Shown in pieces: positions 26,171 through 35,815 of a DNA stretch of 64,000 nucleotides. A program made the translations under genes and the position numbers. Source of the DNA: Xanthomonas sp. 3793 (GTDB lineage Bacteria > Pseudomonadota > Gammaproteobacteria > Xanthomonadales > Xanthomonadaceae); NCBI RefSeq assembly GCF_024806835.1, contig NZ_JANTYU010000006.1, forward strand, positions 248,001 through 312,000, in the 5' to 3' direction. Within the stretch, counting starts at the first letter, position 1. Each line of letters begins with the position of its first letter. The notes under the pieces are model-generated. The model saw nothing but the letters and a program-made list of their open reading frames with translations. It made no database searches and had not been told where the DNA came from.

Positions 26171-26581
26171 TCACTTGTCGCGGCGTTGATCGCGCAAGTA
26201 CGCCTCGACATCCTGCAGCGTGACGCGCCCACTGCCGCTGCGATCGATCTGCTCGAAGTGCGTGGCGACAAATCCGAGCCCGTGCGCCTGCGCCTGCTGC
26301 TTGGTGAGCGCATCGCCATGCGCCAATGCACCGTCGACGCCGAGCGTGCTGGCGATGCGCTGTTGCGCCTGATCTTCCAGCGTGTCGCCGGTGCTGTCCG
26401 GGCGTACCGCTTCCACGCCGACGTGCCGGGTAGGCATGAAGGGGCCGTCGATCCCTCCGTGGCGGGCGGTGGTGGTTGTGATGGACGCGACGCGTTGCGG
26501 TGGCAACGCTTGTGCCCCGACGGTGGTGGCCACCACGGCGAGCATGGTGGTGGAGTAACGGACGCAGCGGAGCAGGCGCAT
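26171..26581 (-). CDS. Exported EF-hand domain protein
   Basis: 136 aa from ATG 26581, with GAGGA 7 nt upstream. A signal peptide (RYSTTMLAVVATTVGAQA) is followed by a linker and, near the C-terminus, one EF-hand: FEQIDRSGSGRVTLQDVEAY, with D, S, S and T at chelating positions and a final acidic residue. A calcium-binding periplasmic protein is likely. The gene starts 32 bp after the end of the S10-like peptidase gene on the same strand, so the two are probably co-transcribed. Confidence 0.7.
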   Translation of the reverse strand: MRLLRCVRYSTTMLAVVATTVGAQALPPQRVASITTTTARHGGIDGPFMPTRHVGVEAVRPDSTGDTLEDQAQQRIASTLGVDGALAHGDALTKQQAQAHGLGFVATHFEQIDRSGSGRVTLQDVEAYLRDQRRDK

Positions 26582-26613
26582 CAGAAGTTCCTCGCGGTGG
26601 ATGAGCGGGGCGA

Positions 26614-28338
26614 TCATGGCGTTGCCGTCGCCGTGGCGGCATCGACGTTGCGATTGTCCGGCCATGGCGAATCCAGCAAGGCCAGCGGCACCGCATCGGC
26701 GATCGGTGCGTTGGCGTAGTAAGCGGTCAGGTCGGCTTGCAGCTTCGGGCGCGAGGTGTCGTCGAGATAGGTCATGTGGCCGCCCGCGTAAGTGGCTACC
26801 TGCACATCGGCATCGAGATTGCGGATGGTGCGCAACCGCGCGAGTTGCTTTTCGGTGCTGTAGAACGGCGTTGCAAGATCGTGATAACCGCTGACCGCAA
26901 ACACCTTCAGCGCCGGATTCAGGCGCAGCGCCCCCAGCAGATCTGGCAGGGTATCGGGCAGGAGCCGGCCCGCGTGGCGGAAGTCCCAGACGTTGATGAT
27001 GTCCATGTTGAGCGAGGTGTAGGTCGCGTTGGGCGCGCTATACCCCAGATAGGTGCGGAACTGCTGCGCCAGCGCGCTGGCCAGTGGGCGCTCGATCAGG
27101 ATGCTGGACGGGTCGCCATCGTCCTTGAGCCGCGTGTCGCTGTTGGGCAGGCGCACGCGCCCGTCGTAGCGGCCGATGGTCGTGCCGGGCAGCAGGCCTT
27201 GATTGAACGAGGCCAACGAGAAGTAGCCTTGCAAGGCCTGCGTGGTCAAACCGGACAGTGGCCGCCACCGCGCCAGCACCGCCGCACCGGGTTGCACCGG
27301 CTTGCCCAGGATGGTTGGAAACCCGTACTGACTGAGCACCCAGGTAGGCCCGTAGCGCTGAAACTCCGAGTGCACCACGCTGACGAACGCGCGCATCTCC
27401 AGCGCATAGAACTCATCGCTTGCGCTGACCTCGGTCTGCTTGTGGTACGCGGCAACCGCGGCGTAACTGGGGAAATAGCCGCCGATGGTGTCGCCGCTGT
27501 ATTTCATGCCTTTTGCGTAATCCGGGTAATACACCCCACCGCTCGCAATCGTGTCGGCGTAGTAGTTCAGGATCGACGACTGCAGCACGATGCCGCGCAG
27601 ACGTATCCCGGCCGATTCCAGCGCCAGCGCCAGCATGGCCGAGCGGGTGGTGCCATAGGATTCGCCGAACAGATACAGCGGTGCGTTGGTGCGGCGATTG
27701 ACCTGCACGTAGCGCTGGATGAAGTTGCGCATCACCTGCACATCGGCATCGCTGCCCCAGAAGGTGGCGTTGGTGTTGGGCAAGATCGCCTGCGACAGGC
27801 CGGTACCCGGCGGGTCGATGAACACCATGTCGGTGCTGGCGATCAGGCTCTCGGCATTGTCCACCATCGGGTAATTGGGCCAGCTGCCGAAGCCGGGCGC
27901 CGCGGTGGCCATGCGCTTGGGTGCGAACGAGGCCAGATGCAGCAGCGAGGCCGACGAGCCAGGACCACCGTTATAGAAAAACGTCAGCGGCCGCGGTTTG
28001 CCGTTGCGTGCCGGCGCGGTGTAGGCCACGTACGACAACGTCGCCTGCGGCTGCCCGGCAGCGTCGCGCGCTATCAGGTGGCCGGTACGCACGCTGTAGG
28101 CCACGCTGACCTGCTTGCCGCGCCACAGGTAATGCATCAACGCGGAGCGCTCGTTGGCGACGCTGGCATCCAGCCCGGCATCGGCCCTGGCCGAATAGGC
28201 GATGCGATCGATGTAGGTGGTGTTGGCACTGGCCGCCTGCACTGGCTGCTGCGCGCCAACGCACAGTGGGACTGCCACCAAGAGACCAAACAGCAGGACG
28301 AGCGGGTGTGGCACGGTACCGGCGTTGCGCTGGGACAT
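26614..28338 (-). CDS. Exported S10-type serine carboxypeptidase-like protein
   Basis: 574 aa. A signal peptide (HPLVLLFGLLVAVPLCVGAQ) is present. The alpha/beta-hydrolase landmarks of S10 are visible: oxyanion motif FFYNGGPGSSASLLHL, the nucleophile serine in FGESYGTTRS, the acid in VSGYHDLATPF and the histidine in AGGHMTYLD. Enzymes of this family in xanthomonads are periplasmic or secreted peptidases. Its length is in the normal bacterial range. An EF-hand protein gene follows. Confidence 0.85.
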   Translation of the reverse strand: MSQRNAGTVPHPLVLLFGLLVAVPLCVGAQQPVQAASANTTYIDRIAYSARADAGLDASVANERSALMHYLWRGKQVSVAYSVRTGHLIARDAAGQPQATLSYVAYTAPARNGKPRPLTFFYNGGPGSSASLLHLASFAPKRMATAAPGFGSWPNYPMVDNAESLIASTDMVFIDPPGTGLSQAILPNTNATFWGSDADVQVMRNFIQRYVQVNRRTNAPLYLFGESYGTTRSAMLALALESAGIRLRGIVLQSSILNYYADTIASGGVYYPDYAKGMKYSGDTIGGYFPSYAAVAAYHKQTEVSASDEFYALEMRAFVSVVHSEFQRYGPTWVLSQYGFPTILGKPVQPGAAVLARWRPLSGLTTQALQGYFSLASFNQGLLPGTTIGRYDGRVRLPNSDTRLKDDGDPSSILIERPLASALAQQFRTYLGYSAPNATYTSLNMDIINVWDFRHAGRLLPDTLPDLLGALRLNPALKVFAVSGYHDLATPFYSTEKQLARLRTIRNLDADVQVATYAGGHMTYLDDTSRPKLQADLTAYYANAPIADAVPLALLDSPWPDNRNVDAATATATP

Positions 28339-28818
28339 GGTGCACCTATGGCGGAGGGAGGCGCTGCGGGGGTGTGGCGATCACACGCACTCCACTGCGC
28401 ACCGCCATTACAGACGTGCGTTGCAGCCGGCATGTCATCCCAAGGTCGTGATGCAGCGAGCGGATCAGACCGGTGCTCAGCTTGTGGAGCCGGCAGGCGC
28501 CTCAGGCACCGGGATGCGAAGCCACGGCACCGCCAGCGAAGTGGAAATTACCCTGGCCAGCGCCAGTGCAACGCGTTGTGACCGATTCGACACCGCTCCT
28601 GCGCGTCATGGCGGCGCCAGAGCCTCCGGCCGATCAGGCAGCCGAGTGGTTCGCGTCGCTACGCGGCCACGGCAGCCGCTGCGAGCGGGTATGGCATGAG
28701 GCAGCCTGGCAGATTGATCAGGCCGGTCAGCGCATTGGTGTAGGCCCTACGAGCGAAGTTCCTGCACGGATGAAGTCGATGCACTCGATGCGCGAGCCAA
28801 CTGCAGGCAGCTGCCGAT
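28339..28818. other. Intergenic, no gene seen
   Basis: 480 bp between the S10 peptidase and HDOD genes, both on the minus strand. Frames here have no ribosome binding site or family likeness. Confidence 0.4.
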
Positions 28819-29994
28819 TCACTCCACGCTGGCAGCCACCAGCCGTTGCCACAAGGCCGCGTTGGCGGCGTCGTCCGGCTCCAGCGTCGCTAGCACGCTC
28901 AGAGCATGGTCTTCCTGCTCGGCGCCATGCCGGGCCAGCATGGCCAGCGCGGCGGCCAGGCGGCCGTAGCGCAGTGCGCGGCCCAATGAGGTGGCCAGCA
29001 AGGTGCTGTCGTGTTCGGGGCGCTGCTCGTCCAGCGCGGTGCCCAGCGTTGCCGGCAGCTCCCAGGTGATGGCGATGGTCTTGGCCACTGCGGCGGTGTG
29101 GCGGTCGACCAGGGCCGCGGCCACCTCCAGGCTGTAGTGCAGGCCGGGGCGCTCGGCATAGGCATCGCGCAATACGCGCAGGATCACCACCGCGCCCAGG
29201 CCCTGCAGCAGGCCGGCCAGCTGCGCCGACAAGGTATCGCCGCCGCGTCCGCGCATGTAGGCGGCCGCCGCGGTGGCGGTGCGCAGCGCGTAATCCCACA
29301 CCGCCGCGGGCAGCCGCGCGTGCAGGCCGCCATCCAGGCTCAACACCGGTTGCATCACCGCCGCGGCGACGATCTGGCGCACGCCCTCGGTGCCGATGTG
29401 CACCACCGCGCGCTCCAGGCTTTCCAGCGGAGCGCCCTGCGGGCGGTACAGCGCACTGTTGGCGATGCGCAGCAGGCTGGCCGCCAGCGCCGGGTCCTGC
29501 GCGATGATCGCGGCGATACCGCGCCCGGACGCGTCGGGGTCGTTGACCGCGCGCATCAGCTGCGGCAGCAGGTGCGGGCGGCGCGGCAACAGCTGCGGGC
29601 GCAGGTCGACGTGATCGAGCGCGGCGGTCGCCGCGTCCAGCACGGCCGCCTGCGCGGGATCGCCGGGCAGGCTGCCGTCGGCCAGCGACGGGGCGGCCAT
29701 CACCGCGGCATACATGCGCCGCAACAGCGGACGCATCGGCGGCGGCTCGGCCTGCAAGGGCTGCGCCGCGGCAGGCGCTGGCGGCGGCGCCTGCGTCTCC
29801 ATCGCGATGGGTGCCGGCGCGACCGCGCCTGACGCGGCCGGCGCATCGGAGGCCGCGGAACCACCGACTGCCGGGGCCGCGGGCTCGGGCGCGCGCTGGC
29901 GCAGGCGCAGGCGCATCCACCACACGATGGCTCCGACAATCATCGCCACGGCAACAAGTCCGGCAACAAGCAGCAACACAATCGCGAGCATCAT
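28819..29994 (-). CDS. HDOD domain protein with N-terminal membrane anchor
   Basis: 391 aa if the ATG at 29994 is used; no good ribosome binding site is seen, and the frame is open to 30072. One transmembrane helix at the start (LAIVLLLVAGLVAVAMIVGA) is followed by a Pro/Ala-rich linker and a HDOD domain: LPQLMRAVNDPDASGRGIAA, LLRIANSALYRP, AVVHIGTEGVRQIVAAA. HDOD proteins resemble HD phosphohydrolases but usually lack the metal ligands; they are associated with signalling in motility and stress. The anchor is less usual for the family. Confidence 0.75.
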   Translation of the reverse strand: MMLAIVLLLVAGLVAVAMIVGAIVWWMRLRLRQRAPEPAAPAVGGSAASDAPAASGAVAPAPIAMETQAPPPAPAAAQPLQAEPPPMRPLLRRMYAAVMAAPSLADGSLPGDPAQAAVLDAATAALDHVDLRPQLLPRRPHLLPQLMRAVNDPDASGRGIAAIIAQDPALAASLLRIANSALYRPQGAPLESLERAVVHIGTEGVRQIVAAAVMQPVLSLDGGLHARLPAAVWDYALRTATAAAAYMRGRGGDTLSAQLAGLLQGLGAVVILRVLRDAYAERPGLHYSLEVAAALVDRHTAAVAKTIAITWELPATLGTALDEQRPEHDSTLLATSLGRALRYGRLAAALAMLARHGAEQEDHALSVLATLEPDDAANAALWQRLVAASVE

Positions 29995-30266
29995 AGGAAG
30001 TTGTCTGATCAGTGCCGCGACTATCGGCGATGGCGGGCGTGGCGGCAATGTCGCGCGTCGTGGCGGGCACATCGCGTGACCGTCAGTGCCCAGGGACGAG
30101 CGCGGCCGGGCAGGCGTTCACGCCCGGCCGTCACCGATGCATGCGATGCGCGCGCGGCACCTTGCGCATGCGGCGTCGCCCGCCGTGCGCAAGCTGCGGC
30201 AGCTGCGCGCCAGGGTCATCGCGCGGTAGCATGCTGGGCGTCCTCTGCCAGCCAAGCGAGTGCGCC

Positions 30267-30707
30267 ATGTCCACCGTCACGCTGCACCGCGTCGTGCGTG
30301 CCAGCCCCGAGCGCATCTACCGCGCCTTCCTCGATGCCGATGCATTGGCCAAGTGGCTGCCACCGGCCGGCTTCACCGGCAACGTCGAACACCTGCATGC
30401 GCAGGTGGGCGGCACCTTCCGGATGGCGTTCACCAACTTCGCCAACGGCCAGCGCCATGCCTTTGGCGGCACGTACCTGGAGCTGCAGCCCAACGCCTTG
30501 CTGCGCTACAACGACGTGTTCGACGACCCGGCGTTGCCGGGCACCATGCTGACTACCGTGCAGTTGCATGCGCTGCCCTGCGGCACCGATGTGCACATCG
30601 TGCAGGAAGGCATCCCCGAGCAGATTCCGCTCTACGCCTGCTACCTGGGATGGCAGGACTCGCTGACGCTGCTGGCACATCTGGTCGAAGCGGAACCGGC
30701 GCACTGA
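30267..30707 (+). CDS. SRPBCC/AHSA1-type protein
   Basis: 146 aa from ATG 30267: VTLHRVVRASPERIYRAFLD, DALAKWLPPAGFTG, GGTFRMAFTNFANG, then LLRYNDVFDDP, VHIVQEGIPEQIP and a late YLGWQDSLTLLAHLV. This is the AHSA1-like group of START-type hydrophobic-cavity proteins. Ligand and role are unknown. Confidence 0.8.
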   Translation: MSTVTLHRVVRASPERIYRAFLDADALAKWLPPAGFTGNVEHLHAQVGGTFRMAFTNFANGQRHAFGGTYLELQPNALLRYNDVFDDPALPGTMLTTVQLHALPCGTDVHIVQEGIPEQIPLYACYLGWQDSLTLLAHLVEAEPAH

Positions 30708-31121
30708 GCGCGCCGTCATCGGTGACGCGTGGGAGCTGAAGTGCGGGCGTGTTGCGCACCGGCAGTCATCGGGCGTGCATCGTGTCGCAGGCGCGTCTAA
30801 CGGCAGGTTGGGTGTGCGCAACATGCGTGGCGCCAGCTGCTGCAAGGGGCGGGGCGATGTCGGCTGCGATGGCTGCACTGCAGCAATGATGGGTGTGTCT
30901 TCAAGCTGACCACTGCGCTGCACGTCACGCTAACGCAGGGGTCTGCACCATGCGTCACCAGCTGTGCAGTTCTAGAGCATCTAGGCAGCTTAAAGGGTGC
31001 AGGCATCCGCAGTTGGACCACCTTCCATCGAAGACACCGCGCATTGCGCGGTGTCTTCGTCTGCGCGTGATGCGCACGCGTGCGGTGCACCAGGAGCACG
31101 ATCAGTGCAGCACACCTCGCG
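30708..31121. other. Convergent intergenic region
   Basis: 414 bp between the SRPBCC gene and the emfourin gene, holding the strong hairpin at 31030-31058. No gene is seen. Confidence 0.45.
31030..31058. terminator. Perfect 13-bp hairpin between convergent genes
   Basis: GAAGACACCGCGC, loop ATT, GCGCGGTGTCTTC. It lies between convergent transcription units, 60 bp beyond the emfourin stop, and can serve both strands. There is no strong T run. Confidence 0.6.
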
Positions 31122-31433
31122 CTACAGCGTGCCCTGCTTCCATAGCCGCACGAGTTCGGCCGGCGCATGTTCTTCGGGAATGCGCAGCGGTTCGCTGGCA
31201 CCGTCCCAGGCGATGCTGAAATAGCGCCGGTCGCCGCCACCCGCCTGCGGGCGCGGCAACGCATGCACCAGGCATTGGTCCAGCAACGCGCGCAGGTGCA
31301 GCCGCTGCGCATCGTCCAATGCATCCATCGGCAGTTGCCGCTCGCGGCGCATGGCCGGGAATGCCGCCACGCCGCCCTCGCGTGCAAGGCGCAGGGTCAC
31401 GCCCGACTCCACTGGCGGCCGCTGTGGACTCAT
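31122..31433 (-). CDS. Emfourin-like inhibitor of the adjacent M4 protease
   Basis: 103 aa from ATG 31433. It overlaps the protease stop by 4 bp (ATGA), so the two are translationally coupled. Its pattern, VTLRLAREGGVAAFPAMRRE and DRRYFSIAWDG, with PEEHAPAELVRLWKQG at the end, matches protealysin inhibitor emfourin (M4in), a small slow-binding inhibitor encoded next to protealysin-type proteases. It has no signal peptide, so it probably restrains the protease inside the cell. Confidence 0.8.
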   Translation of the reverse strand: MSPQRPPVESGVTLRLAREGGVAAFPAMRRERQLPMDALDDAQRLHLRALLDQCLVHALPRPQAGGGDRRYFSIAWDGASEPLRIPEEHAPAELVRLWKQGTL

Positions 31434-32494
31434 GCCAGCACGCCCACGTCGCGCCAGGCCTGTTGCACGGCGCGCGCCTCTGCGCCGTTGGCGCCGTAAT
31501 AGGTGCTGGCGACAGTGACGGTGCGTGCGGCAAAGGTGGCGAAGTCGGCACCGGCGGCCAGTTCGCCACCGGTGAGCGTGCGGTACCAGATGCGGCCGGT
31601 CTTCTCCCACGCAGCCCCGCCGATCGCGACCGCAGCGCGATAGAAAGCGTGATTGGGAATGCCGGAGTTGTAGTGCACGCCGCCGTCGTCCTCCTGCGTG
31701 TTGACATAGTCGGCCATCGTGGCCGGTTGCGGATCTTTGCCCAGTGCAGGGTCATCGTACGCGCTGCCCGGCGCGCGCATCGAGCGCAGGCCCACACCGT
31801 TGATGCCCGGCATCAACAGGCCCGCACCGATGATCCAGTCGGCCTCGCTTGCGCTCTGGCGCAACCTGTACTGCTTGATCAGCACGCCGAACACATCCGA
31901 CACCGATTCGTTCAACGCGCCCGATTGCCCCTGGTAGATCAGGTTGGCAGTGCGTTCGGTGACGCCGTGAGCGAGCTCATGGCCCACCACATCGATGGCG
32001 ATGGTAAAGCGGTTGAAGACCTCGCCATCGCCATCGCCGAACACCATCTGTTCGCCATCCCAGAATGCGTTGTCGTAACCGCGCTCGTAATGCACGCTGC
32101 CGATCAACGGCATGCCTGCGCCATCGATGGAATTGCGCCCGTACACGGTCTGGAAGAAATCATGCGTGGCACCGAGATAATCGTAGGCCTCGGTCACGGC
32201 CACATCGTCGGTGGCCGCAGCGCCTTCGTCGCGCACCAGGATGCCGGGCAAGGCGGTGCCTTGCTGCGCATCGTAGATACGCCGCCGCACCGCTTGCGTG
32301 GCCGGTGCGGCATCCGCTGCGAGGACCTCTGCGCGCGCCAGCAGCCCACGCGCGCGCTGCTGGCGCAGGTGGGCGGTGATCTGGCGGGACAGCTGCGCGC
32401 AATGGCGTGCATGCTCGGGCGCCGCCTGTGCCACATGGTCCAGCAGATACGGCGGCAGGATGCCGGCACGGCGCGGGGCGAGGGGCGCAGACAT
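31430..32494 (-). CDS. Protealysin-like M4 metallopeptidase (thermolysin superfamily)
   Basis: 354 aa from ATG 32494. The start holds a short protealysin-type propeptide (residues 1-50; AGILPPYLLDHVAQ contains the PPYLL motif) and no signal peptide. Zinc site: HELAH (172-176) and E196 in GALNESVSD. HYNSGIPNHAFY carries the catalytic-site His. Protealysins are made in the cytoplasm as inactive precursors and matured by propeptide removal; some are linked to actin cleavage and host-cell invasion. The downstream emfourin gene is the cognate inhibitor. Confidence 0.9.
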   Translation of the reverse strand: MSAPLAPRRAGILPPYLLDHVAQAAPEHARHCAQLSRQITAHLRQQRARGLLARAEVLAADAAPATQAVRRRIYDAQQGTALPGILVRDEGAAATDDVAVTEAYDYLGATHDFFQTVYGRNSIDGAGMPLIGSVHYERGYDNAFWDGEQMVFGDGDGEVFNRFTIAIDVVGHELAHGVTERTANLIYQGQSGALNESVSDVFGVLIKQYRLRQSASEADWIIGAGLLMPGINGVGLRSMRAPGSAYDDPALGKDPQPATMADYVNTQEDDGGVHYNSGIPNHAFYRAAVAIGGAAWEKTGRIWYRTLTGGELAAGADFATFAARTVTVASTYYGANGAEARAVQQAWRDVGVLA

Positions 32495-32604
32495 GAGCGG
32501 ACTCCACAATGGGGTGCGCCCGCGACTATGACCAGGCCGGGTTTAGGAAAACGTTAGGCCTGATCATGTTGCGCGCATGCAACGGGTTGCGACAGGGCTG
32601 GCGT

Positions 32605-33261
32605 TCATTCCAGCTGCGACAAGGCGTCCTGGATCGGGGTCGGGCCGTCGATAAAGCCCACCGTCTTGCCGATGGTGGCCGGCGTTGCCAGTGCTGCGGC
32701 GATCACCTGGGCCACATTGGCACGCGAGACGCCACCGTCGGCATTGCTGCCCGGGTCGCGAGCGATGCGGCCCGTAGGCGCATCGAGCGTCAGCCGGCCG
32801 GGGCCGAGCACGGTCCAGTCCAGCGCGGTGCCGCGCAGATGCGCATCGGCCGCCGCCTTGGCCTGGGCATAGGCGAAAAAGCCGTCGTCCGGCCCGATGC
32901 CGTGTTCCAGCCCGGCGCCCAGATACGACACCATCACGTAGCGGCGTACGCGCGCCTGTTCGGCGGCCTGCATCGAGCGGATCGCCGCATCGCGGTCTAC
33001 TGCATAGGTGCGTGCGGCATCGCCGCCACCGGCGCCGGCCGACCACACCACCGCATCGTGGCCGGCCAGCTGCGCGGCGATGGCGTCGGTATCGGCGTGT
33101 TCGATGTCGAACACCACCGGCGTGGCGCCATCGGCAATCACATCGCCTTCGTGCTCGGGATTGCGGAACAGTGCGGTGACGTGATGGCCGCCGGTCAACA
33201 GCAGTGGGGCGAGCAAACGTGCCACCTTGCCGTGGCCGCCGATGACGAGGATACGAGACAT
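32605..33261 (-). CDS. NAD(P)-binding SDR-type (atypical) oxidoreductase
   Basis: 218 aa from ATG 33261 with GGAG 9 nt upstream. A Rossmann motif at the very start, MSRILVIGGHGKVARLLAP, is followed by HDAVVWSAGAGGG, the region YVMVSYLGAG, and FAYAQAKAAADAHLRGTALD (Tyr-x3-Lys). This is the NmrA/YhfK-like atypical group, with redox sensing or isomerase roles; the substrate is unknown. It is an isolated gene. Confidence 0.75.
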   Translation of the reverse strand: MSRILVIGGHGKVARLLAPLLLTGGHHVTALFRNPEHEGDVIADGATPVVFDIEHADTDAIAAQLAGHDAVVWSAGAGGGDAARTYAVDRDAAIRSMQAAEQARVRRYVMVSYLGAGLEHGIGPDDGFFAYAQAKAAADAHLRGTALDWTVLGPGRLTLDAPTGRIARDPGSNADGGVSRANVAQVIAAALATPATIGKTVGFIDGPTPIQDALSQLE

Positions 33262-33576
33262 GCACAACTCCAACCGATGCGCGCCGACACAGCGCCGAAG
33301 GCGATCATCCTCGCCAATGCGGCGCTAAGACGATGTCAGCGCAGAGGGGTGCGCGTGCAGCGCTGAGCCGCAGGTTCTTTCGATGGAGCCAGCGGGCAAG
33401 GCTTGCATGCGCGAACAACGCTGTCAGCGGCCGTAGGTAACGGGCAGGGCGCACCACCGCCCTGGTACGCCGCCGCCCACCCAGAACTGCAGAACGCTCA
33501 CACCATGGTGCCGTTGCTCGCCGGGTCAGGCGGGTGATGCAGGTGAATACCGCGGAGGACGATCGCCAGGCATCGG
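33262..33576. other. Intergenic, no gene seen
   Basis: 315 bp between the NAD(P)-binding protein gene and the 3' end of the TetR gene. Nothing is recognised. Confidence 0.4.
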
Positions 33577-34191
33577 CTATTGGGCGGTGTGGTGATCCCA
33601 AAGCTGCAGCACCTGTGCGATCGCTGCCTCCATGAGCTTGAAACCCACACCATCTCTTGCGAGCGTGGAAAGCCCGAGCAGGAAGCTGTCGAAGACACAG
33701 GTCAGGGCGGCTGCATCGAGGTCGGCTGCCAATTCTCCGCTGGCGATGGCGCGCTCCACGCAGGCGCGGATGCCCGCACGTGTCCGCGCGCGCGATCGCG
33801 TCAGCGGGCTCGAGATTGCAGCCAGTTCCGGAGATGGCGCGCTCATGACCCCCAAGGCAACCATGCAACCCTTGGGATGCCCGCGTTCGCACTGCATCTT
33901 GGCCGAGCGCCGCAAGGCAAGTTCCAGCGCCTGCCTCGGCGCAAGCGAGGCATCCCACAAGCAGTGGGTGACCTGCGCATAGGTCGCCAGATAACGCTCC
34001 ATGCATTCCCTGTAGAGCGCTTCCTTGGAGCCGAACGCTGCATAGAAGCTGGGCGCGGTGATCCCGCCGCCGATGGCAGCCTTGAGCTGGCTCAGCGACG
34101 TCGACTCGTAACCCTGCTCCCAGAACAGGTGCAGGGCCTGCTCGACTGCGACATCGCGATCGAAGGTTCGTGGTCTGCCCATCTGTGCCAT
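33577..34191 (-). CDS. TetR/AcrR-family repressor
   Basis: 204 aa from M at 34191 (starts at 34203 or 34182 are possible). N-terminal HTH: MGRPRTFDRDVAVEQALHLF, LSQLKAAIGGGITAPSFYAA, FGSKEALYREC. The C-terminal ligand domain has cysteines in KMQCERGHPKGCMV, which is common in one TetR subgroup. It is divergent from an MFS efflux gene, with three repeated sites in the shared promoter, so it most likely represses that pump and itself. Confidence 0.85.
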   Translation of the reverse strand: MAQMGRPRTFDRDVAVEQALHLFWEQGYESTSLSQLKAAIGGGITAPSFYAAFGSKEALYRECMERYLATYAQVTHCLWDASLAPRQALELALRRSAKMQCERGHPKGCMVALGVMSAPSPELAAISSPLTRSRARTRAGIRACVERAIASGELAADLDAAALTCVFDSFLLGLSTLARDGVGFKLMEAAIAQVLQLWDHHTAQ

Positions 34192-34218
34192 CACGCGCTC
34201 CACTTGCTAGATCAATAC

Positions 34219-34368
34219 TATTCGATACATAAGTCATTGACAACCGGATGCCGCCGGCCTAGATTTATATCTATCGATACATATCTTGCAGCGTCACTGG
34301 ACGAGGATATCGACAGGCCCGCACAGCGGGTTTCTTTTTTGCCTACATATATATCGTTCGGTACATAA
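34219..34368. promoter_or_regulatory. Three TTCGATACATA-type sites in the TetR/MFS promoter
   Basis: Related boxes occur at 34219-34232 (TATTCGATACATAA), 34272-34284 (TATCGATACATAT) and 34355-34368 (CGTTCGGTACATAA), all in the same orientation. The second is part of an imperfect palindrome centred on TCGA. They are the expected operator sites of the divergent TetR protein. The whole intergenic stretch is AT-rich. Confidence 0.6.
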
Positions 34369-34398
34369 ATTTCCGTTGCTCATGACCAAGGACATCCT

Positions 34399-35610
34399 GT
34401 GACCGTTTCCAAGGCCCCGCCGGCACCTGCGCCTGCTGCTCCGTTGCCCATCGCCGCCCTGCTGGCCCTGGCCATGACCGGCTTCATCTGCATCGTGACC
34501 GAGACGCTGCCGGCCGGCCTGCTGCCGCAGATCTCCCAGGGCTTGGGGGTGAGCCCCGCGCTCGCCGGCCAGACCGTCACTGCCTATGCGGTGGGCTCGC
34601 TGCTGGCGGCGATCCCGTTGACCATCGCCACCCAGCACTGGCGCCGTCGTCGCGTTCTGTTGCTCACCATCGTCGGCTTCCTGGTGTTCAACTCCGTCAC
34701 TGCCCTGTCCACCCACTATGGTCTGACTCTGGTTGCACGGTTCTTCGCTGGTGCAGCGGCGGGCCTGGCGTGGAGCCTGCTTGCCGGGTATGCCCGGCGC
34801 ATGGTGCAACCGGAACAGCAGGGCAAGGCCATGGCGATCGCGATGGTGGGCACGCCGATCGCGTTGTCGCTCGGCGTGCCGCTGGGAACCTGGATGGGCG
34901 GGCTGATCGGCTGGCGCACCGCTTTCGCGGCCATGTCGGCGCTGACGGTCGCGCTGATCGCCTGGGTGTTGCTCAAGGTGCCGGACTATCCCGGCCAGAC
35001 GGCAACGCAGCGGGTGCCATTGCGCAAGGTGCTTGGCACGCCCGGTGTACGTCCGGTGCTCGCCACGGTGATGGCCTGGATGCTGGCGCACAACATCCTC
35101 TACACCTACGTGGCACCGTTCGCTGCGCGCGCAGGGCTGGGCCAGCGCGTGGACGTGCTGCTGCTGACCTTCGGCATGGCGGCACTGCTTGGCATCGGCA
35201 TCGCCGGCAGACTGGTGGAACGGCATCTGCGCGGCACCGTGCTGGTCTCGCTGGCCACGTTCTTCGGGGTGTCGGTGGTCCTGGCGCTGCTGCAGGGAGT
35301 GCAGCCGGTCGTGTATGCGTGCGTCGCGGTCTGGGGGCTGACCTTCGGCGGTGCAGCAACCCTGTTGCAGACCGCGCTTGCCGATAGCGCAGGCGATGGC
35401 GCCGATGTCGCGCTGTCGCTCAATGTCGTGGCCTGGAATAGCGTCATCGCCGGCGGTGGGGTGCTGGGCGGGGTGCTGCTGGAGCACTGGGGAGCGCAGA
35501 GCTTCCCGACTGCCATGGCAGTGTTGCTGGCAATCGGATGGGCAATTGCATGGTCCGCCCGCACCCACGGATTCGCGGCTGGCGCGCGCACAGCGGTTCC
35601 TGGTCACTAG
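34399..35610 (+). CDS. MFS drug/sugar efflux transporter (DHA1 type)
   Basis: 403 aa with GTG start at 34399; AAGGA 7 nt before it supports this choice. About twelve helices. FICIVTETLPAGLLPQISQG in helix 1 and ARRMVQPEQQGKAMAIAM in loop 4-5 follow the pattern of the AraJ/SotB-like efflux group. The divergent TetR gene and the shared operator-like sites suggest inducible efflux of a small inhibitor. The substrate is unknown. Confidence 0.8.
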   Translation: MTVSKAPPAPAPAAPLPIAALLALAMTGFICIVTETLPAGLLPQISQGLGVSPALAGQTVTAYAVGSLLAAIPLTIATQHWRRRRVLLLTIVGFLVFNSVTALSTHYGLTLVARFFAGAAAGLAWSLLAGYARRMVQPEQQGKAMAIAMVGTPIALSLGVPLGTWMGGLIGWRTAFAAMSALTVALIAWVLLKVPDYPGQTATQRVPLRKVLGTPGVRPVLATVMAWMLAHNILYTYVAPFAARAGLGQRVDVLLLTFGMAALLGIGIAGRLVERHLRGTVLVSLATFFGVSVVLALLQGVQPVVYACVAVWGLTFGGAATLLQTALADSAGDGADVALSLNVVAWNSVIAGGGVLGGVLLEHWGAQSFPTAMAVLLAIGWAIAWSARTHGFAAGARTAVPGH

Positions 35611-35815
35611 GCATGCGGGAGGCGTGACGCGCAGGCCTGGCGTCGCATCGCCGCAGCCAGCCGCCGGCGCCCAGGCACGGTGCGTTGCATCTGGACGTCG
35701 TGCAGGTTGGACAGGCAGGCCATGCACGCCGGGCCAGTGCCAAACTGCGTGTAACCGCGTTACCCGCACGCGCAGATCTGGGACACTGGCGCGCCACAGC
35801 TTGCGAGATCTGTCG

